64,000 nt of DNA, taken from positions 189,942-253,941 of the forward strand of contig QANZ01036596.1 of the NCBI GenBank assembly GCA_003254925.1. The letters are read 5' to 3'. Numbering within the stretch: the first letter of the stretch is position 1; each line of letters starts with the position of its first letter. The stretch comes from Chamaecrista fasciculata (Eukaryota > Streptophyta > Magnoliopsida > Fabales > Fabaceae). This document shows, in pieces, positions 17,862-30,452 of the stretch. The notes beneath the pieces are model-generated. The model saw nothing but the letters and a program-made list of their open reading frames with translations, was not told where the DNA came from and made no database searches. Made by a program: the position numbers and the translations under genes.

Positions 17862-19899
17862 ATGTCGAGCGCCGTAGATGCTTCAGGGAATCCGATCCCT
17901 ACTTCGTCCGTTTTGATGGCTGCGTCGAAGCACTTAGCTATAAGATGCCAATCGGAGAGCCTGGAGTTCCTGAAATGCAAGAAGAAGGATCCAAACCCCG
18001 AAAAATGCCTCGAACATGGCCGCGAAACAACCCGCTGCTTCCTTAACCTGTGAGTCCTTCTTTATTTTTATTTATTTTTTTCCTTTCTTCTTCATATATA
18101 CATGTAGTTTGTGGTTTGGTATCTGAGAAAATGTTCGGGGAAAAAATACAGTAAACTAGTTGGTGTATCAGATTTCTTGAGGAAATGATTGCTTTGCTTC
18201 ATTGGAATTAGCTAAAGTCTACTGAACTTCTGTTTCACATTTTGGTCACATTGTTGGATGTGAATTGTATATACAAATTACAACCTATTCTGAGTAAGGC
18301 ATTGACACTATAGTTTTGTTAACATATCATTCTTCATCATATGCATTTCATGATTTTTATTTTGTCTCAATCATGATTTGTTTATTTTTTTGGATTCACT
18401 CTATTTCTTAAGAAATTGACAATGTTAATTTCAGAGAGGAAAAAAAAACACAAAAGTGTAGGCTTCATATAAGTGGATATTGATGTTTATCTCTCTTCTC
18501 TTTCTATTCTTTCCTATTGTCTATCTATCTAAAATGGTGTCAATTATTTTTTAAAAGTTGAGAGGATACATTTCCATGAATCTTAAAAAGATTGAAATTT
18601 GACATGCTTCAAGTCCTGTTAGAGTGCTAAATTTATTTAGCAGTTCAGATTAAATAGTTCACTTCTGCGAGGTGAATCTCATAGAATTACACTTCAATCC
18701 TCATAGTACCAAATATTTGTTTTCAAACAACTCTAAGTGAAGCGTTGATCTTGTAACAAATCTATAGTGATGCTAGTTTAGTACATTTGAAACTTATTTT
18801 CAGATTCAACTTGTTGGAAATAGTGTTTATTTTTATCAGAGTCCAATGAAACGGACTTTTTTTTAGCATAAACATTATGATGGTTGCCTTCAAATCCTAG
18901 GGAGTCTCTGAACTGCTTCAAGGGGTTGTGTGATCCATTCCTATAATTTAATAGTTTTCTGATCCAATGTGTATTATTTCGGCCGCAGCAGCTGCATATG
19001 TTGTAAAGAGTGGATGATTAAATTGTGTATGTAGGAGGAAAATATATTAATTGGATACTTTAGCTTCTAATGGAGGCAAAAAAAAAAGACTGGGTATCAT
19101 GCAAATGTACCTTTAAGTATCAAGGAAACAGAGGGTTGAAGGGTAAAAATTTGCCTTTTTCTCATCGTTTTTTCAGTTTTCCTTATTTAAGGAGATTAAA
19201 AAAAATAGGCTAGTTCTGAGATTTGACTTTTAGAGGACGTGTCATGTGCTCTGTTGTTTCTTTTCCTCCCCTTCCATTTGTCTACACAATATATAGAAAG
19301 GAGTAGCATTAGTTACAACTGCAAACGTAATATAAAGAACTCTTTTTCTCTTATCCTTCACTTGCTATACGCATTAGTTGCATTGCCAGATTTGATTATT
19401 TTATTATATGAAAATCTTTCATGATTCCTTGCATATATAGTAGTCATGAGGCTGTGAGTTAATCACTTTTGTAAATTTTACCTTTCTGTTGTCCTATCCA
19501 TGGATCATTGAATTTTTCTTGTAACCAGTATTGTTACCATAATTTCTCTCAACTTGTCAATTATAATACATTGAAGAGAAAACAAAATAAATGGTATGAT
19601 ATGTTTCAAACACCTGCGTTCCTATTGAGGTCAGTTTTAGTATTCTGACCCCCGGGAGATCATCGGAACACTTTCCTTCAAACAATAAATTTTATCCCTC
19701 AAAAGTCTTAGAGATCTACCCTGTCAAACACAATATATTTTGTTGAGGGTATATTTTGTTGCACAGGCTCAAGGATCTACACCAGAAGTGCACGAACGAG
19801 ATGGATGAATATGCCGGATGCATGTACTACCATACAAATGAATTTGAAATGTGTCGCAAACAGCAGCAAGCATTTGAGAAAGCATGTCCTTTGGAATGA
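17862..19899 (+). CDS. NDUFA8: NADH dehydrogenase 1 alpha subcomplex subunit 8 (complex I, CHCH protein)
   Basis: Two exons, 17862-18049 and 19767-19899, joined in phase to give 106 residues, the length of the Arabidopsis protein. It carries two CHCH-type twin cysteine patterns: C-x9-C pairs around CQSESLEFLKCKKKDPNPEKC and CFLNLLK, then CTNEMDEYAGC and CRKQQQAFEKAC. The family is an accessory subunit on the intermembrane-space side of mitochondrial complex I, oxidised by the Mia40 relay. The ATG at 17862 is chosen; the frame is open slightly upstream but without another ATG. A 5' leader intron is possible (donor after aatcaag near 17634, acceptor near 17832). The 1.7-kb coding intron holds only AT-rich sequence. 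It is divergent from bL33m. Confidence 0.95.
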
Positions 19900-20922
19900 A
19901 ACTCTGTCTTGTCTTCCCTTGTTTACAGTAATAAATTGCTGGGAGCAAAGTCTCTTTTCCAGAATATTCAATGAGATTTTTTCTTTGTACTGAGTTTTTC
20001 TGCTCTCTCTATGTTCATTGTCTAAAAATTTCTTTAGAAATGCTTCCAAGTTGGACAACTTTATTTAAGAACTCCTGCCATTGGATCATGCTTTTTATAT
20101 GATATTAGATTGGGGATGTTCATGATTTTGACAGAGACAATCTATTGATGACAAATTGACTATGCACTTTGAACAAAGACAATGCACTCTCAACTTCAAA
20201 CAGAGCAGAACACATAAGACACATACATCATGGTACACTTTATGTTTATCTCTTTTCGAACACTAAAAATGTTTATCTTAAAAAGCAACTAAGATAAGTC
20301 AAATCTTTCATTGCCACAAGAAAAATATTACCCGATGTATCTCATTGCTTTTGAATGTCAATTAAGCTGTGAAGAATAACATCTGTTACAGTAAGTTTTC
20401 AACTTCCATGGCACATTACATATAATTTATTTATTTAATTTGTTGGTTTGATTACACACAATTATTTTTGTAATCTAATCTGTTGTGAAATAGTTTTGTT
20501 GTTCAAATGTGATTTGCCAAAAAATTTATCTCATTAGAGAATGATATTTTGGATTTCCCTTTCTAATAATTTTGTTCCATAGTTTTCCGAAAAAGATCAT
20601 GGCAGTCTTATATTAATGGTGAACTTAAAGGGTTCTCTTTGCATATTACAAATAGAACTTGATTGAAACAGTGCATAAGAACCAAGTAACCTTTTCTTCA
20701 CTCTAAATCTTAAAGGTGGATAATAAGAGCACGCGCTCAATAAACTCATTAATATTTTAATTTAGCACTTAAAATAAGTTAATACAAAGTTACTTTTTTT
20801 AAAAAAATAACAATCGTTCTAATTCTTCTTAGCAACATTTACCTGAATAAAATTCAGTATTTTAAAAATTTAATTCATAAAATTATAGATTAGTTATATT
20901 AAAACAAGATAATGACATCTAA
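19900..20922. other. intergenic, no gene seen
   Basis: AT-rich DNA with the probable 3' untranslated region of NDUFA8 in its first 200 bases. I see no repeat ends and no open frame with coding character. Confidence 0.5.
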
Positions 20923-20996
20923 GGTTTCGTGGTGTAGTTGGTTATCACGTCAGTCTAACACACTGAAGGTCTCCGGTTCGAGTCCGGGCGAAGCCA
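20923..20996 (+). tRNA. tRNA-Val(AAC)
   Basis: A 74-nt cloverleaf. The acceptor stem GGTTTCG pairs with CGAAGCC, the D arm is GTGTAGTTGGTTATCAC, the anticodon arm TCAGT-CTAACAC-ACTGA has anticodon AAC, and the T arm CCGGTTCGAGTCCGG matches the B box. Discriminator A. The sequence is intact, so it is probably a working nuclear tRNA gene. Confidence 0.95.
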
Positions 20997-21056
20997 AAAA
21001 TAAATTAATTACTTTATTATCGAACCGAAGCCAAAAATAAATTAATTACTTTATTT
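20990..21056. repeat. direct duplication including the tRNA-Val 3' tail
   Basis: The end of the tRNA gene and its trailer (gaagccaaaaataaattaat, then tactttatt) are repeated immediately downstream at about 21027-21055 after a short spacer. Only the last few bases of the acceptor arm are included in the second copy, so it is not a second tRNA. Confidence 0.8.
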
Positions 21057-21458
21057 CACTTTTGGTCTGCCTGTTGATTCTTTAGTCTTCACTAACAAAT
21101 TCCTTCTCATATAAATTACTAAATAAATTAAAAACCAAACCGTTGACTCAGTAAAGAAAGGAGGGACCAATTAATAAGTTTTCTCTTGTTTCTTTTTTAT
21201 AATCATCAAAGTAGTAGGAAGTTACTTAACTCCCTCCACTATTTTTATTCCTCTTTTAATATTTCAAAATAAAATTAATTTTGACCAACCAAAACACCCC
21301 TCATACATATAATATAGTATAGACATAGATAATGCTAAATACAACATAGAATCTAACACATAAATTTGAAGAGTCCACCACTATACTCCTCCAATTCAAG
21401 TTTCTGGGAATCCCATCACATTTTTGCAACTCTGCTTCTTAATCAACAGCCATGTAAA

Positions 21459-22051
21459 TAGGGATGGCACCCACTGTGGGGACTTATTTTTCCTCATTCC
21501 TGTTCCCTGACTCCTCGCAGTTTTTATGGGGATCCTCATAATAATTTTTTTAAAAAATAATATGTCTATTTTTAATTAATTAAAAACATAATTCAATAAA
21601 TAATTTAGTTTAAATTATAAAATTTCATTCAAAACACAATACATCAAACTCCAATTACAACAAAATACAATATAAAGTATATAAAATTGGAGGGAATTGA
21701 GGAGAAAGACTAAAAAATAATTTAAGAACTAAAAATTTTAGGTTATTATACATTTAAGGGTTTAGATTTAATTGATATAAGGGTTAAAAATTGATCTTAA
21801 AGTTTAGATATAATGAGTAAAAAATATTTATATAAGTATAATAATATTTTAAAATATTTTTATATAATTTTCTCCGGGAACGAGGATCACGCGCAACAGG
21901 GGTTATACTCCCTCTCCCCGTCCCCGAATTACTTTGGGGTAAAATTTTTCCTCATCCCCGTCCCCACAGGGAATTTTTCCCCGCATCTAGGGATCCCCAG
22001 TGGGGCAATACCCGCAAAGATCCTTGTTTGTGCGGAAAATTTCCATGCCTA
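21459..22051. mobile_element. hAT-like MITE, 593 bp, 8-bp target duplication
   Basis: The ends read tagggatggca on the left and ccatgccta on the right, with GC-rich ccccgtcccc words in both arms and an AT-rich middle. Flanks catgtaaa at 21451-21458 and 22052-22059 are a perfect 8-bp duplication. No transposase. The arms resemble a widespread plant family with a tagggatggcaa start. Confidence 0.85.
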
Positions 22052-22385
22052 CATGTAAATGAAGAGTTAGTCTAAGATGCAAACTGAGTAGTGCATACAA
22101 CTAATGATGTTGCTCCATACACAGTTCTAATTGGTTAGAAAAAGTTATCTTTTTTTATTATTTTTCAACATTAAATTACTTAAAAAATGAAAATTATATC
22201 ACCTCATAATTGTATACATACCCCATTTTACATCTTAAAGTTTCATATAAATGAAATCAATGAGATAATAATGAACACATATCATATCTCTTACCCTCTA
22301 ATTTTTGAGGTATTCTAATTTTTAATTGCTCCGAGATGAAAAAGGAATTTTCACTTCTTTGTTTCCATTCTTTAATTCATTATTC

Positions 22386-22557
22386 CCAAGGCATCCCTTA
22401 GCTTGACAGGTCAAGGATTAATCCTTTGCGGATCGGTGCTCCATTAAAGAGTTTGTTGCTGGCCAATTGGTTGTTACATACACAATGCGAGATTCGAACC
22501 CCGGACCTTGTTTAAGCAACCTAGTGAGCTCGACCACTAAGCCAACCAAGCTTGGTT
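22386..22557 (-). mobile_element. tRNA-derived SINE
   Basis: Read on the minus strand from 22557, the element starts AACCAAGCTTGG and has an A box TGGCTTAGTGG (complement of 22534-22544). A B box GGTTCGAATC (complement of 22491-22500) follows about 35 bases later, then a tRNA-unrelated body ending near 22386 in an AT-rich tail. Box order and spacing fit a plant SINE transcribed by RNA polymerase III. The acceptor stem does not close, so it is not a tRNA gene. Confidence 0.75.
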
Positions 22558-23133
22558 AAAACTCAATTATTTTGCCAAGTTTGTTTTAAACACACATACA
22601 CATTTATATAAAAAAATAAATTAATAAATATATAAATTAGTCCTTAAACACAAGTTAGTAAATTAATCCCTAAAAGTCTAATTTGCATTTGTTAATCCCT
22701 AAAAATTATGAAACAAATACTCTTTAATATTTTGTCCCGTTTTTATAATATAAATTAGACTAAATTGTATCGCTTCTATAATTTTTAAAGACTAAAAGGA
22801 ATAAACTAAATTTTCAGATGTTTACTCGTGTATATTTTTTAAGTTGTATGTTTATTCTCAAGTAAAATCAGCCATGCCAGGTAGTATTGTTTCAGTATAT
22901 GATGCTACAGCCACACATCAATTATCAATTATTGTAATTAAAGATGTAAATGTTTCTGATACTCAAAATCTAAAAAGAAAAATAAAAATGAGAAAAAGTC
23001 ACGTAAGACTATAACTAGAAATACTTGAAACCCTCCATTCAAAATTTCCCTTCTTGAAGCTGTGTCAACCACATTCAAGTTTCCCCAAAAATGGCTAAAA
23101 AGATTAACATGTTCACTCAAAAACATTACAGTA
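22558..23133. other. intergenic, 3' flank of the GRF gene
   Basis: AT-rich DNA with short phrases of the agtccttaaa/tccctaaaa type that suggest worn transposon debris, without definable ends. The last 200 bases next to 23134 probably contain the 3' untranslated region of the GRF gene. Confidence 0.45.
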
Positions 23134-26100
23134 TTACACAGTTTTGAGCTTTGAAGCAGCTTCTGAAAAAGAAGCATAGCTATATCTATAGTCGTTCATG
23201 GTGTCACTGATGGTGGTATCAGTCCCACTGCTGCTAGGACTCTTCTTCTCCTCTTTACATTGTAGTGCCAATGATGCACTTGCTGGGATTGACATGCAAA
23301 GATTTGTGTTTGGAATTTTATGATACCCTTTCTGAATGTCAGGTGTCACTGCTGAAGAGGGCAACTGGGCAATAGTTACAGAAGAACCGAGCGGAATAGT
23401 TGATGATTCATGGTCCTTAAATCGCTTTTTCGCACCTCTGTGTATATGGGTCGCACAATACTTCAAGTCAGGAAGGGCAGCATTCCGGCACTGCCATTTC
23501 TTACCGTCTGTCCTCCGACACCTACCCGATTCGAGTTCTGTATTGTTCCGGTCGGTTTGAAGTGAATGATGACGACCTGATACTGAAAAAAGTAAACCAA
23601 GCAAACACAGGTATTGTCTCAGCATGACTCCCTTTACTAACCAAAATCAAATAATAGGATGACATTACTGATAGTATAGCATTCAGAATTTGACTGAGAG
23701 CTAGTCTTCTCTCACTTATTTAGTCTTCTCTCACTTATTCTCCAAACAATACAATGCACAGCCAAGTCTTGGCGTAGGATCAAGATTCAGGACACTTTCT
23801 TTTAAAAATATAAAGCCAAAAGACTATATGTGCAGAAAAAATTTATGGTTGTGTATTAATCTATACCCACCTTCAACTATGGTTGATTTGTATATACCCA
23901 CTTAAACTATAAAATTTAGCAAATAGCTTCTTGAACTTTCACAATCTTGTATTTAACTTTAATTTTACACATAGTTCTCACATTCTATGTCTATTTAATT
24001 GTTTTTAAAATCTTTCTTATCTACTAAAAATTCTAAAAAGAAAATTAATTAACGATGCTAAAGTTAAAAAGATTGTGAAAATTCGATGGATTATTTGCTA
24101 AATTTTTAAGTTCAAGGAGTTATTTACAACTAGACTATAGTTGAAGAAGGGGAATTCCTAGGTTTGATAGTTGAACGGGTTATTTGCAACGAAGCCATAG
24201 TTGAAAGGCACTATTTGCAACTAAACTATAGTTGAAGGGCAATACATAGCCAGAAGACTATATGTGCAGAAAATTTTCCATAGAGTAACTCATCATCAAG
24301 CACACATTACTACAGCTAAAAAAAGATATCAATAGCACTTCCTTATCGGGAAAGCGGTATACATTCATTCAAATCAAAAACACAGAAAATGTTTCACAGC
24401 AACAATGTTGTAAGCTTACCAGTAACACCTTGAAGAACACTCCTGGGCGAGAAACCTATTCCAGTAGAGAAATTACCATCATTAGTGATGTTTGCACAAC
24501 CTCGAACTCTGGTATTGCTGTGCCTCATCATACAGCTCTTGGCCATGTCATCTTTCTTAAGAAAATTAAGGTTACTTCTGTCGTTGGAAGCCATAGATTC
24601 TGTGTTGCTTCTAGAGACGGCAGTAGGTACAGCAGTAGAAGATAAGCTATTTTTACATCTATTAGCAACTGAGATGTCGAAATTACAGTGGCTGCTAGGA
24701 GTAAGTATCGATGGGTTAATGAGTTGAATGCCTTGAGTGTTTGAAATAAGAACAGGGGCTTCAGACTCAATGTTTGAGCTTAGCTTGGCATGCAAGTTGC
24801 CAGATGGCTTTGTTGCTAAGGAAGAAGGGTTAACTTCTTCAGATGTTTCCACAGGCTTTCTTGAACGGTTTCGACCTCGGTGCATGTGTCTCTGGCAGTA
24901 CTTCTGATCAGGCACTACCCTTTCTCGGCACCTCCATTTCTTTCCGTCGGTTCTTCTACATCTATGGGGTTCATGATCCACCATACTCCCATAAGCAAAA
25001 CCGTGGTGCTTGAATGCTATGACTGAATGAAATAAGCAAGAGGAAAGAAAACTTGTGATTAGCTTCAAATACATTATTGAGTAAACATACAATTAGGTTT
25101 TTGATAGATACACGAGTTGAAAACCCAATCCTGTAAGTCTAGTTTACACAATTTTGTCCTTGAAAACCCAATCCTGTAAGTCTAGTTTACACAACTTAAT
25201 CTCTTAATCCCATTTTTAGGAACTAATTTGCAATGACAAAAGGACTTCAAATCACAACTTTCAAGGACTAAAGATTGTAAATTGGACTTCCACGTCGGGG
25301 ACTAATTTGTATGTTTACTCTACATTATTTCTAAGCTTGAATAAACAATCAGTCATTAGGCATCCAATTTGAAGTTTTGCCCGATCAAGTCTCAAAAAGA
25401 AAAGTTGTAACAAATTCCAAAACAATTAGGGTACATAATACAAGACAGAAGTCAACTAGACTGAAATTTCTCTATTATGCAAACTCCAGGTCAGGTTTCT
25501 CATTCATGAACTAGGAACCAAAAGAAATCCTTTGTAAATGTACAATCAGATTTTGTATAAAGCTTGATACCCTTACCGAAGAACCCAGCCAGTACAGTTT
25601 TATTCACATATTTCATTGGCAAAACCAGTGATCAAATCCGAAATTCACAAAACAAATTAAAGAACAACACATACGGCTTGGGAATTGCTTGCAGATGCCA
25701 GTAAAGCCAGACTCAGTATTGGCAGCCACACTTGTCAAGATGGGAAGCACAAGGTGATGAGGTACAGGACGGTCAGATTCAAAATACTTGAAGATGAAAC
25801 ATTGATGCCAGAGCTCAAGCATCTGTGCCTCTGTGATCAAAGGCTTTTTCTTAACAAGGCTTACTTCTTCTTCTTCCGCAGAGTCAGAAACACCAACTCC
25901 AAGACCAAGATTAATAATACCCGAAGAATCCTCTACCTTCACCATCATACCCCTTTTCTTCTTCTCTTCAATTTTCATCTGGGGTCCACCTCCTCCCCCT
26001 CCAAAACAGAAATCACACAAAAGAAAAAAAAAACATAAGAGTATGTACATACATATATTATGACAAAAATGTAAGGGACATTTCAACAAACATGTGGTGG

Positions 26101-26189
26101 GCAAAGTAGAAAAGAGAGAGAGAGAGAGAAGAAGAGAAACCGGCGGTGTCGGCTGGAGAGGGAACAGCTCGAAGAGGCTTATCTTCCAT
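23134..26189 (-). CDS. GRF9: growth-regulating factor, GRF9 type (QLQ and two WRC domains)
   Basis: Four exons on the minus strand, 26189-26141, 25998-25675, 25016-24420, 23582-23134, closing to 472 residues. Exon 2 carries the QLQ domain: Q-x3-L-x2-Q is kept in QMLELWHQ, followed by [13 protein letters not shown] binds the GIF coactivators. Exon 3 begins the first WRC domain ([13 protein letters not shown], then [15 protein letters not shown]: the C3H zinc motif and nuclear signal), and exon 4 a second WRC ([22 protein letters not shown]). Two WRC domains are peculiar to GRF9 among Arabidopsis GRFs, and the C terminus [10 protein letters not shown] matches it too. GRFs are DNA-binding regulators of leaf cell proliferation. 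The acceptors of exons 3 and 4 each have an in-frame alternative a few bases away. A GA microsatellite lies in the leader. Confidence 0.93.
23862..24250. repeat. imperfect inverted-repeat element in GRF intron 3
   Basis: The left arm carries tacccaccttcaactatgg and taaactataaaatttagcaaa words. The right arm carries several ctatagttgaa units in inverse orientation. The arms are imperfect and I do not see a clean target duplication. It is probably a non-autonomous DNA transposon that inserted in the intron. Confidence 0.5.
24847..24867 (-). promoter_or_regulatory. miR396 target site in the first WRC exon
   Basis: On the minus-strand mRNA the stretch encoding RSRKPVE reads cgttcaagaaagcctgtgga and one more a. 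This is the conserved GRF target of miR396, with the usual one-base bulge in the middle. The plus strand reads like the microRNA itself. The second WRC domain, in exon 4, does not keep this sequence, so only one site is present. Post-transcriptional repression by miR396 is inferred from the family. Confidence 0.9.
25118..25194. repeat. tandem duplication of about 42 bp in GRF intron 2
   Basis: The phrase tgaaaacccaatcctgtaag, followed by tctagtttacacaa, appears twice in a row. It sits in an intronic repeat-like stretch between about 25080 and 25320 whose ends (gagtaaacata and tatgtttactc) are inverted, suggesting a small TIR element that contains the duplication. Confidence 0.75.
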
Positions 26190-26384
26190 TGTCACATGAG
26201 AGCTTCGGTTGAAGTAAATAAAAATCTCTGAACAGAAAACAACGCAAGTATGAAGCGAATTGAAAATCCAAATCCAAACAAAAATATAAAAGGTACAGAG
26301 AGAGAACAGAACCCTCACTCTTCTTTCTAGCTTCTTCCCAGACTCTCTTTCTTTGAACTTCCCTTAGCAATTACGCATCAAACC

Positions 26385-26387
<3 letters not shown>

Positions 26388-26434
<47 letters not shown>
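26388..26434. repeat. GA microsatellite in the GRF9 leader or promoter
   Basis: About 23 uninterrupted GA units lie 200 bp upstream of the GRF start codon on its template side, so the mRNA-sense strand reads CT. CT/GA runs are common in plant 5' leaders and core promoters. A shorter GA run lies inside the first intron near 26114-26130. Confidence 0.9.
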
Positions 26435-26437
<3 letters not shown>

Positions 26438-27055
26438 AAGGGATTAAGACGGTGTCAGAAGTATCTGACAAACGCAGCCTTATTACGGTGCAGGCAACAC
26501 ATTCAGACAAAGAAGGAAGGAGATGATGCTGCTTTGTTCATTGTGAGAGAGTGATGAAGATTGCGAGAAGCACGTGAGTGTCACGCTCCTCGCAGTGGGG
26601 CCCACGACGAGTGTTTCTTTCCTTCTTTCGTTTCACAGCGAGTGAGAGAAGGAGCGATGATGAAGATTGAAGATGGATGATGATGAATGTGTAAACTAAC
26701 AATTTGGTACTTACAAAATTACTAAATTAACAATTTAGTTCCTAAAAGATTGAAATATCCACTAGTCTAAGGGCATAATGAGCTAGACCACTAGACCAAC
26801 AAAACTCAATTGAAATATTCACTATAGTTAAAATATCAAAATAGTATACTTTTTAGTTTCTCAAAGATAAAAAGACTAAACTATTTAGTCTATAAAAAGG
26901 ATTAATTACTATACGATTTTATGAAAACGAAATAAATTGTATACTTGAAAAAAAGGATTAAATTGTCAATTTGATAATTGTTTAGAGATCAAATTGTTAC
27001 TTTACCCACATAATGAATTGATGATGATGATGATAATCCTCCCAAGTTGTCTTCT
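26435..27055. other. upstream region of the GRF gene
   Basis: Probably holds the GRF promoter up to about 26700. A tRNA-like A-box scrap (complement of ccactagaccaac near 26789-26801) may be a SINE fragment. The rest is AT-rich, with no gene. Confidence 0.45.
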
Positions 27056-27984
27056 CTATCTCTGTCTCTTCTCTATCTCTATCTTCTACCATCTAAGTTT
27101 TCCTTTAGACACGTGTCATCAATTTTGACATTTTGTAATCCTCACTTGCATTAATACTACAAGTGTCCTCCTTTTTTTCTCATTTTTTGATTTTTGATTT
27201 TTGCTAATAAAAAATTGGGAGCTCTATCTCTATCTTCTCTCTAATTGTGGAAGGAATTTATTAAAGTTTTTGAATTTTCTTTCCATGGATAATATGTAAG
27301 AATTGGGAGCTCTCTTCTTTTTGAAATCTTGGATATATAATGTTTTTCAATGAAAATGAAACATATATGTCTGCATTTCTACCGCGAAATCATTCATTGT
27401 TCCCTGCTTTACTACAGGTTCGAAGAGAATCTGCTGTGCTGTGGAGACCAACAAAATAGAAAAACAAGTACACAAACATAGACTCAAAAGGGTACCCAAT
27501 GGTTTTATCAAATTCTTATACTAAATTACATATTCAATATATCAGTTTCCATTTATGCTCCTAATCTTCATCTGTTGGCTGCAGAATCATTTGTAAAAAC
27601 TTTGGGGCATGAAGCATGCTGGAAAAGACCATTATTATAAAATTAACATATAATCTTTGAGTCATCCTTAGGTCAGGCTTCATGCTGTTCTTTTTCTACT
27701 CTTTTTTAGTTTTTATTAGAAAAAAATTAATTTAATTCTCATAAGGCCAAACCATTATATCTAGAGATCATATATTGCTTCATTAGAGTGTTATTTAATA
27801 ATTTGCTGCCATATTGCTGTATCTAATTCAAGTTATAATTTTTTTTTGTGTGTTTAATTTGATTTCACCATTCAATGGTACTAAAGCTATTGGAGAAAAG
27901 GTAGTCCCATAATCAGAATATGGTCAATGCATCCATAAATTGAAACCCTTTGTTAGTCATAACATTGTAATTTCTAATTTGCAA

Positions 27985-28644
<660 letters not shown>

Positions 28645-29380
28645 TTTACAGTTTTTCTTATTCCTTCTGTTTTGCTGTAATTGACAGTTTTTCTTAAACA
28701 ATTTGTATTTCGTTTTTGGGTCTTCACTTAGCACTTCATGAAGTTGCTTCAATGGTTTCAAGTAAGTTTCTTTTGTTTTGTAAGTTGGATCTAAAACTTC
28801 TCGCATAGCAAACCTTTTATTTTGCTATATACATGCGTTTGCTTTATCTGAAAATGGCCTGATGCTAAATCTTAAGATGACGTATCATACCAGTTGTTTG
28901 ACAAAACAAGTTTTTTTCTTTTTGTTTTCTTCCTACAGGTTACTATCTAATGGAACTACCTTATTAACCATTTTCCCTGCATCTCTATTCAATATGATTG
29001 CATCAGCTTCTTAATTTTATTTACTTTTATGATTGCATTGCTGTTACTTTCTCACTCCTCTTAAACATACATATATATATATATATATTTGCTTTTAAGT
29101 TATTTCCTTTTCTATCTCAATTTCCTTTCTTTCCTTCTTCGGTTTGTATTAATAAAGTTATTTCCTTTTGAATTTTTGTTAGTTCAAGGCAATTTTATTG
29201 ACTGCAATAATAAAGCAATTATTGTTTGATTGTAATTTGAATATCAAATCTCATGATATTAGGAACTAATTCTGTTTCTAATTCAGTTACTCATTATCTC
29301 TATTTTTAAATTTCAAACATTTTTAATTCAGTTACTGTTGTCTGCTGCAAGCTTTGGTGAGGTTATTTAAACCATTGGTT

Positions 29381-29706
29381 TAGCACTGTCAAAACGGGCT
29401 TAGGCCCGCGGGCCGGCCCGGCCCGCCCGCTAAATGGGCGGGCTTGGGCTTAAAAAATTTGGCCCGTTTAAAAACGGGCCTAAACGGCCCAGCCCGTGGC
29501 CCGTAACGGGCCGGGGCGGTTAGGCCCGTTTACATTTTTTTAAGAAAATTTGCATGTAAAAATGTTTAGGCCCGCGGGCTGGCCCGGCCCGCCCGTTAAA
29601 TGGGCGGGCTTGGGTTTAAAAAATTTGGCCCGTTTAAAAACGGGCCTAAACGGCCCGGCCCGTTTAGCCCGTGGCCCGTAACGGGCCGGCCCGTTTAACA
29701 GTGCTA
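29381..29706. mobile_element. hAT-like MITE with GC-rich arms, 326 bp
   Basis: Inverted ends tagcactgtcaaaacgggc and gcccgtttaacagtgcta are flanked by a perfect 8-bp duplication cattggtt (29373-29380 and 29707-29714). Both arms are dense in ggcccg/cgggcc words, giving a local GC peak in AT-rich surroundings, and the two halves are also direct near-repeats of each other (from aggcccgcgggc). No coding sequence. Confidence 0.9.
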
Positions 29707-30452
29707 CATTGGTTTCTTACAAAATTAAAATTTTGTCCTAATGGTTATTTTTGCAGATCAAAATAAGTTTAAGAAGGAATTTGTGAATTAAGGCAGATCG
29801 TGGCATGGCTATTGCATTCTATTTGATAATAAGTGGCTTTAGCCATGAAGTGTCAGTGCTTGATTTTCCTGTTGGGTAGCCTTTTCCAGTCTATGAAGAA
29901 TACCATATCCCAATATGTCCACCTTTCACAATATACATCACTCTTTCTTGCAGTAAACGGTTTTTGTAGGGTGAGTTCTGTATTCCATCTTGCAAGATTA
30001 TGAATGTCATTTTTCTTAGCATTAAATTTGGAAAATCTTATTTGTCTGAATATGATTGATGCTTATTGGGGCATTAAATGGACTTCTTTATAGGCCTTTA
30101 TAATCAATTAAAGTAATATGTTCTGAATATAAAAGCCACTGCAATTGTATATTCACTGGCAAATAAATTGTCTGTTACTCATATCTCCAGACTTAAAGTT
30201 TGTTACCCTTATCTCCAGACTTAAAGTTCCCAAGAAGTCCTTCTCTACTGAAGTCGGGAAGTTGCTGGATGTTCTGGTGGCAAACTTCTAATGTTGGATG
30301 AATCTATTACTTTGAATGTTACTTTTCTTTGATGAATCTATTTCTTCTAAATAAAGCCTTACTATCATTGGAAGAAAATATTTTGTATATAAAATTTTTT
30401 TCCCTGCATAGATGTATGATTAAAAAAAATGTAAATTTTGTGTTATCAATGG

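Noticed and set aside
26774-26812. tRNA-like segment on the minus strand
   Set aside because: Has an A-box-like word but no T arm or acceptor stem; too short for a tRNA or a confident SINE.
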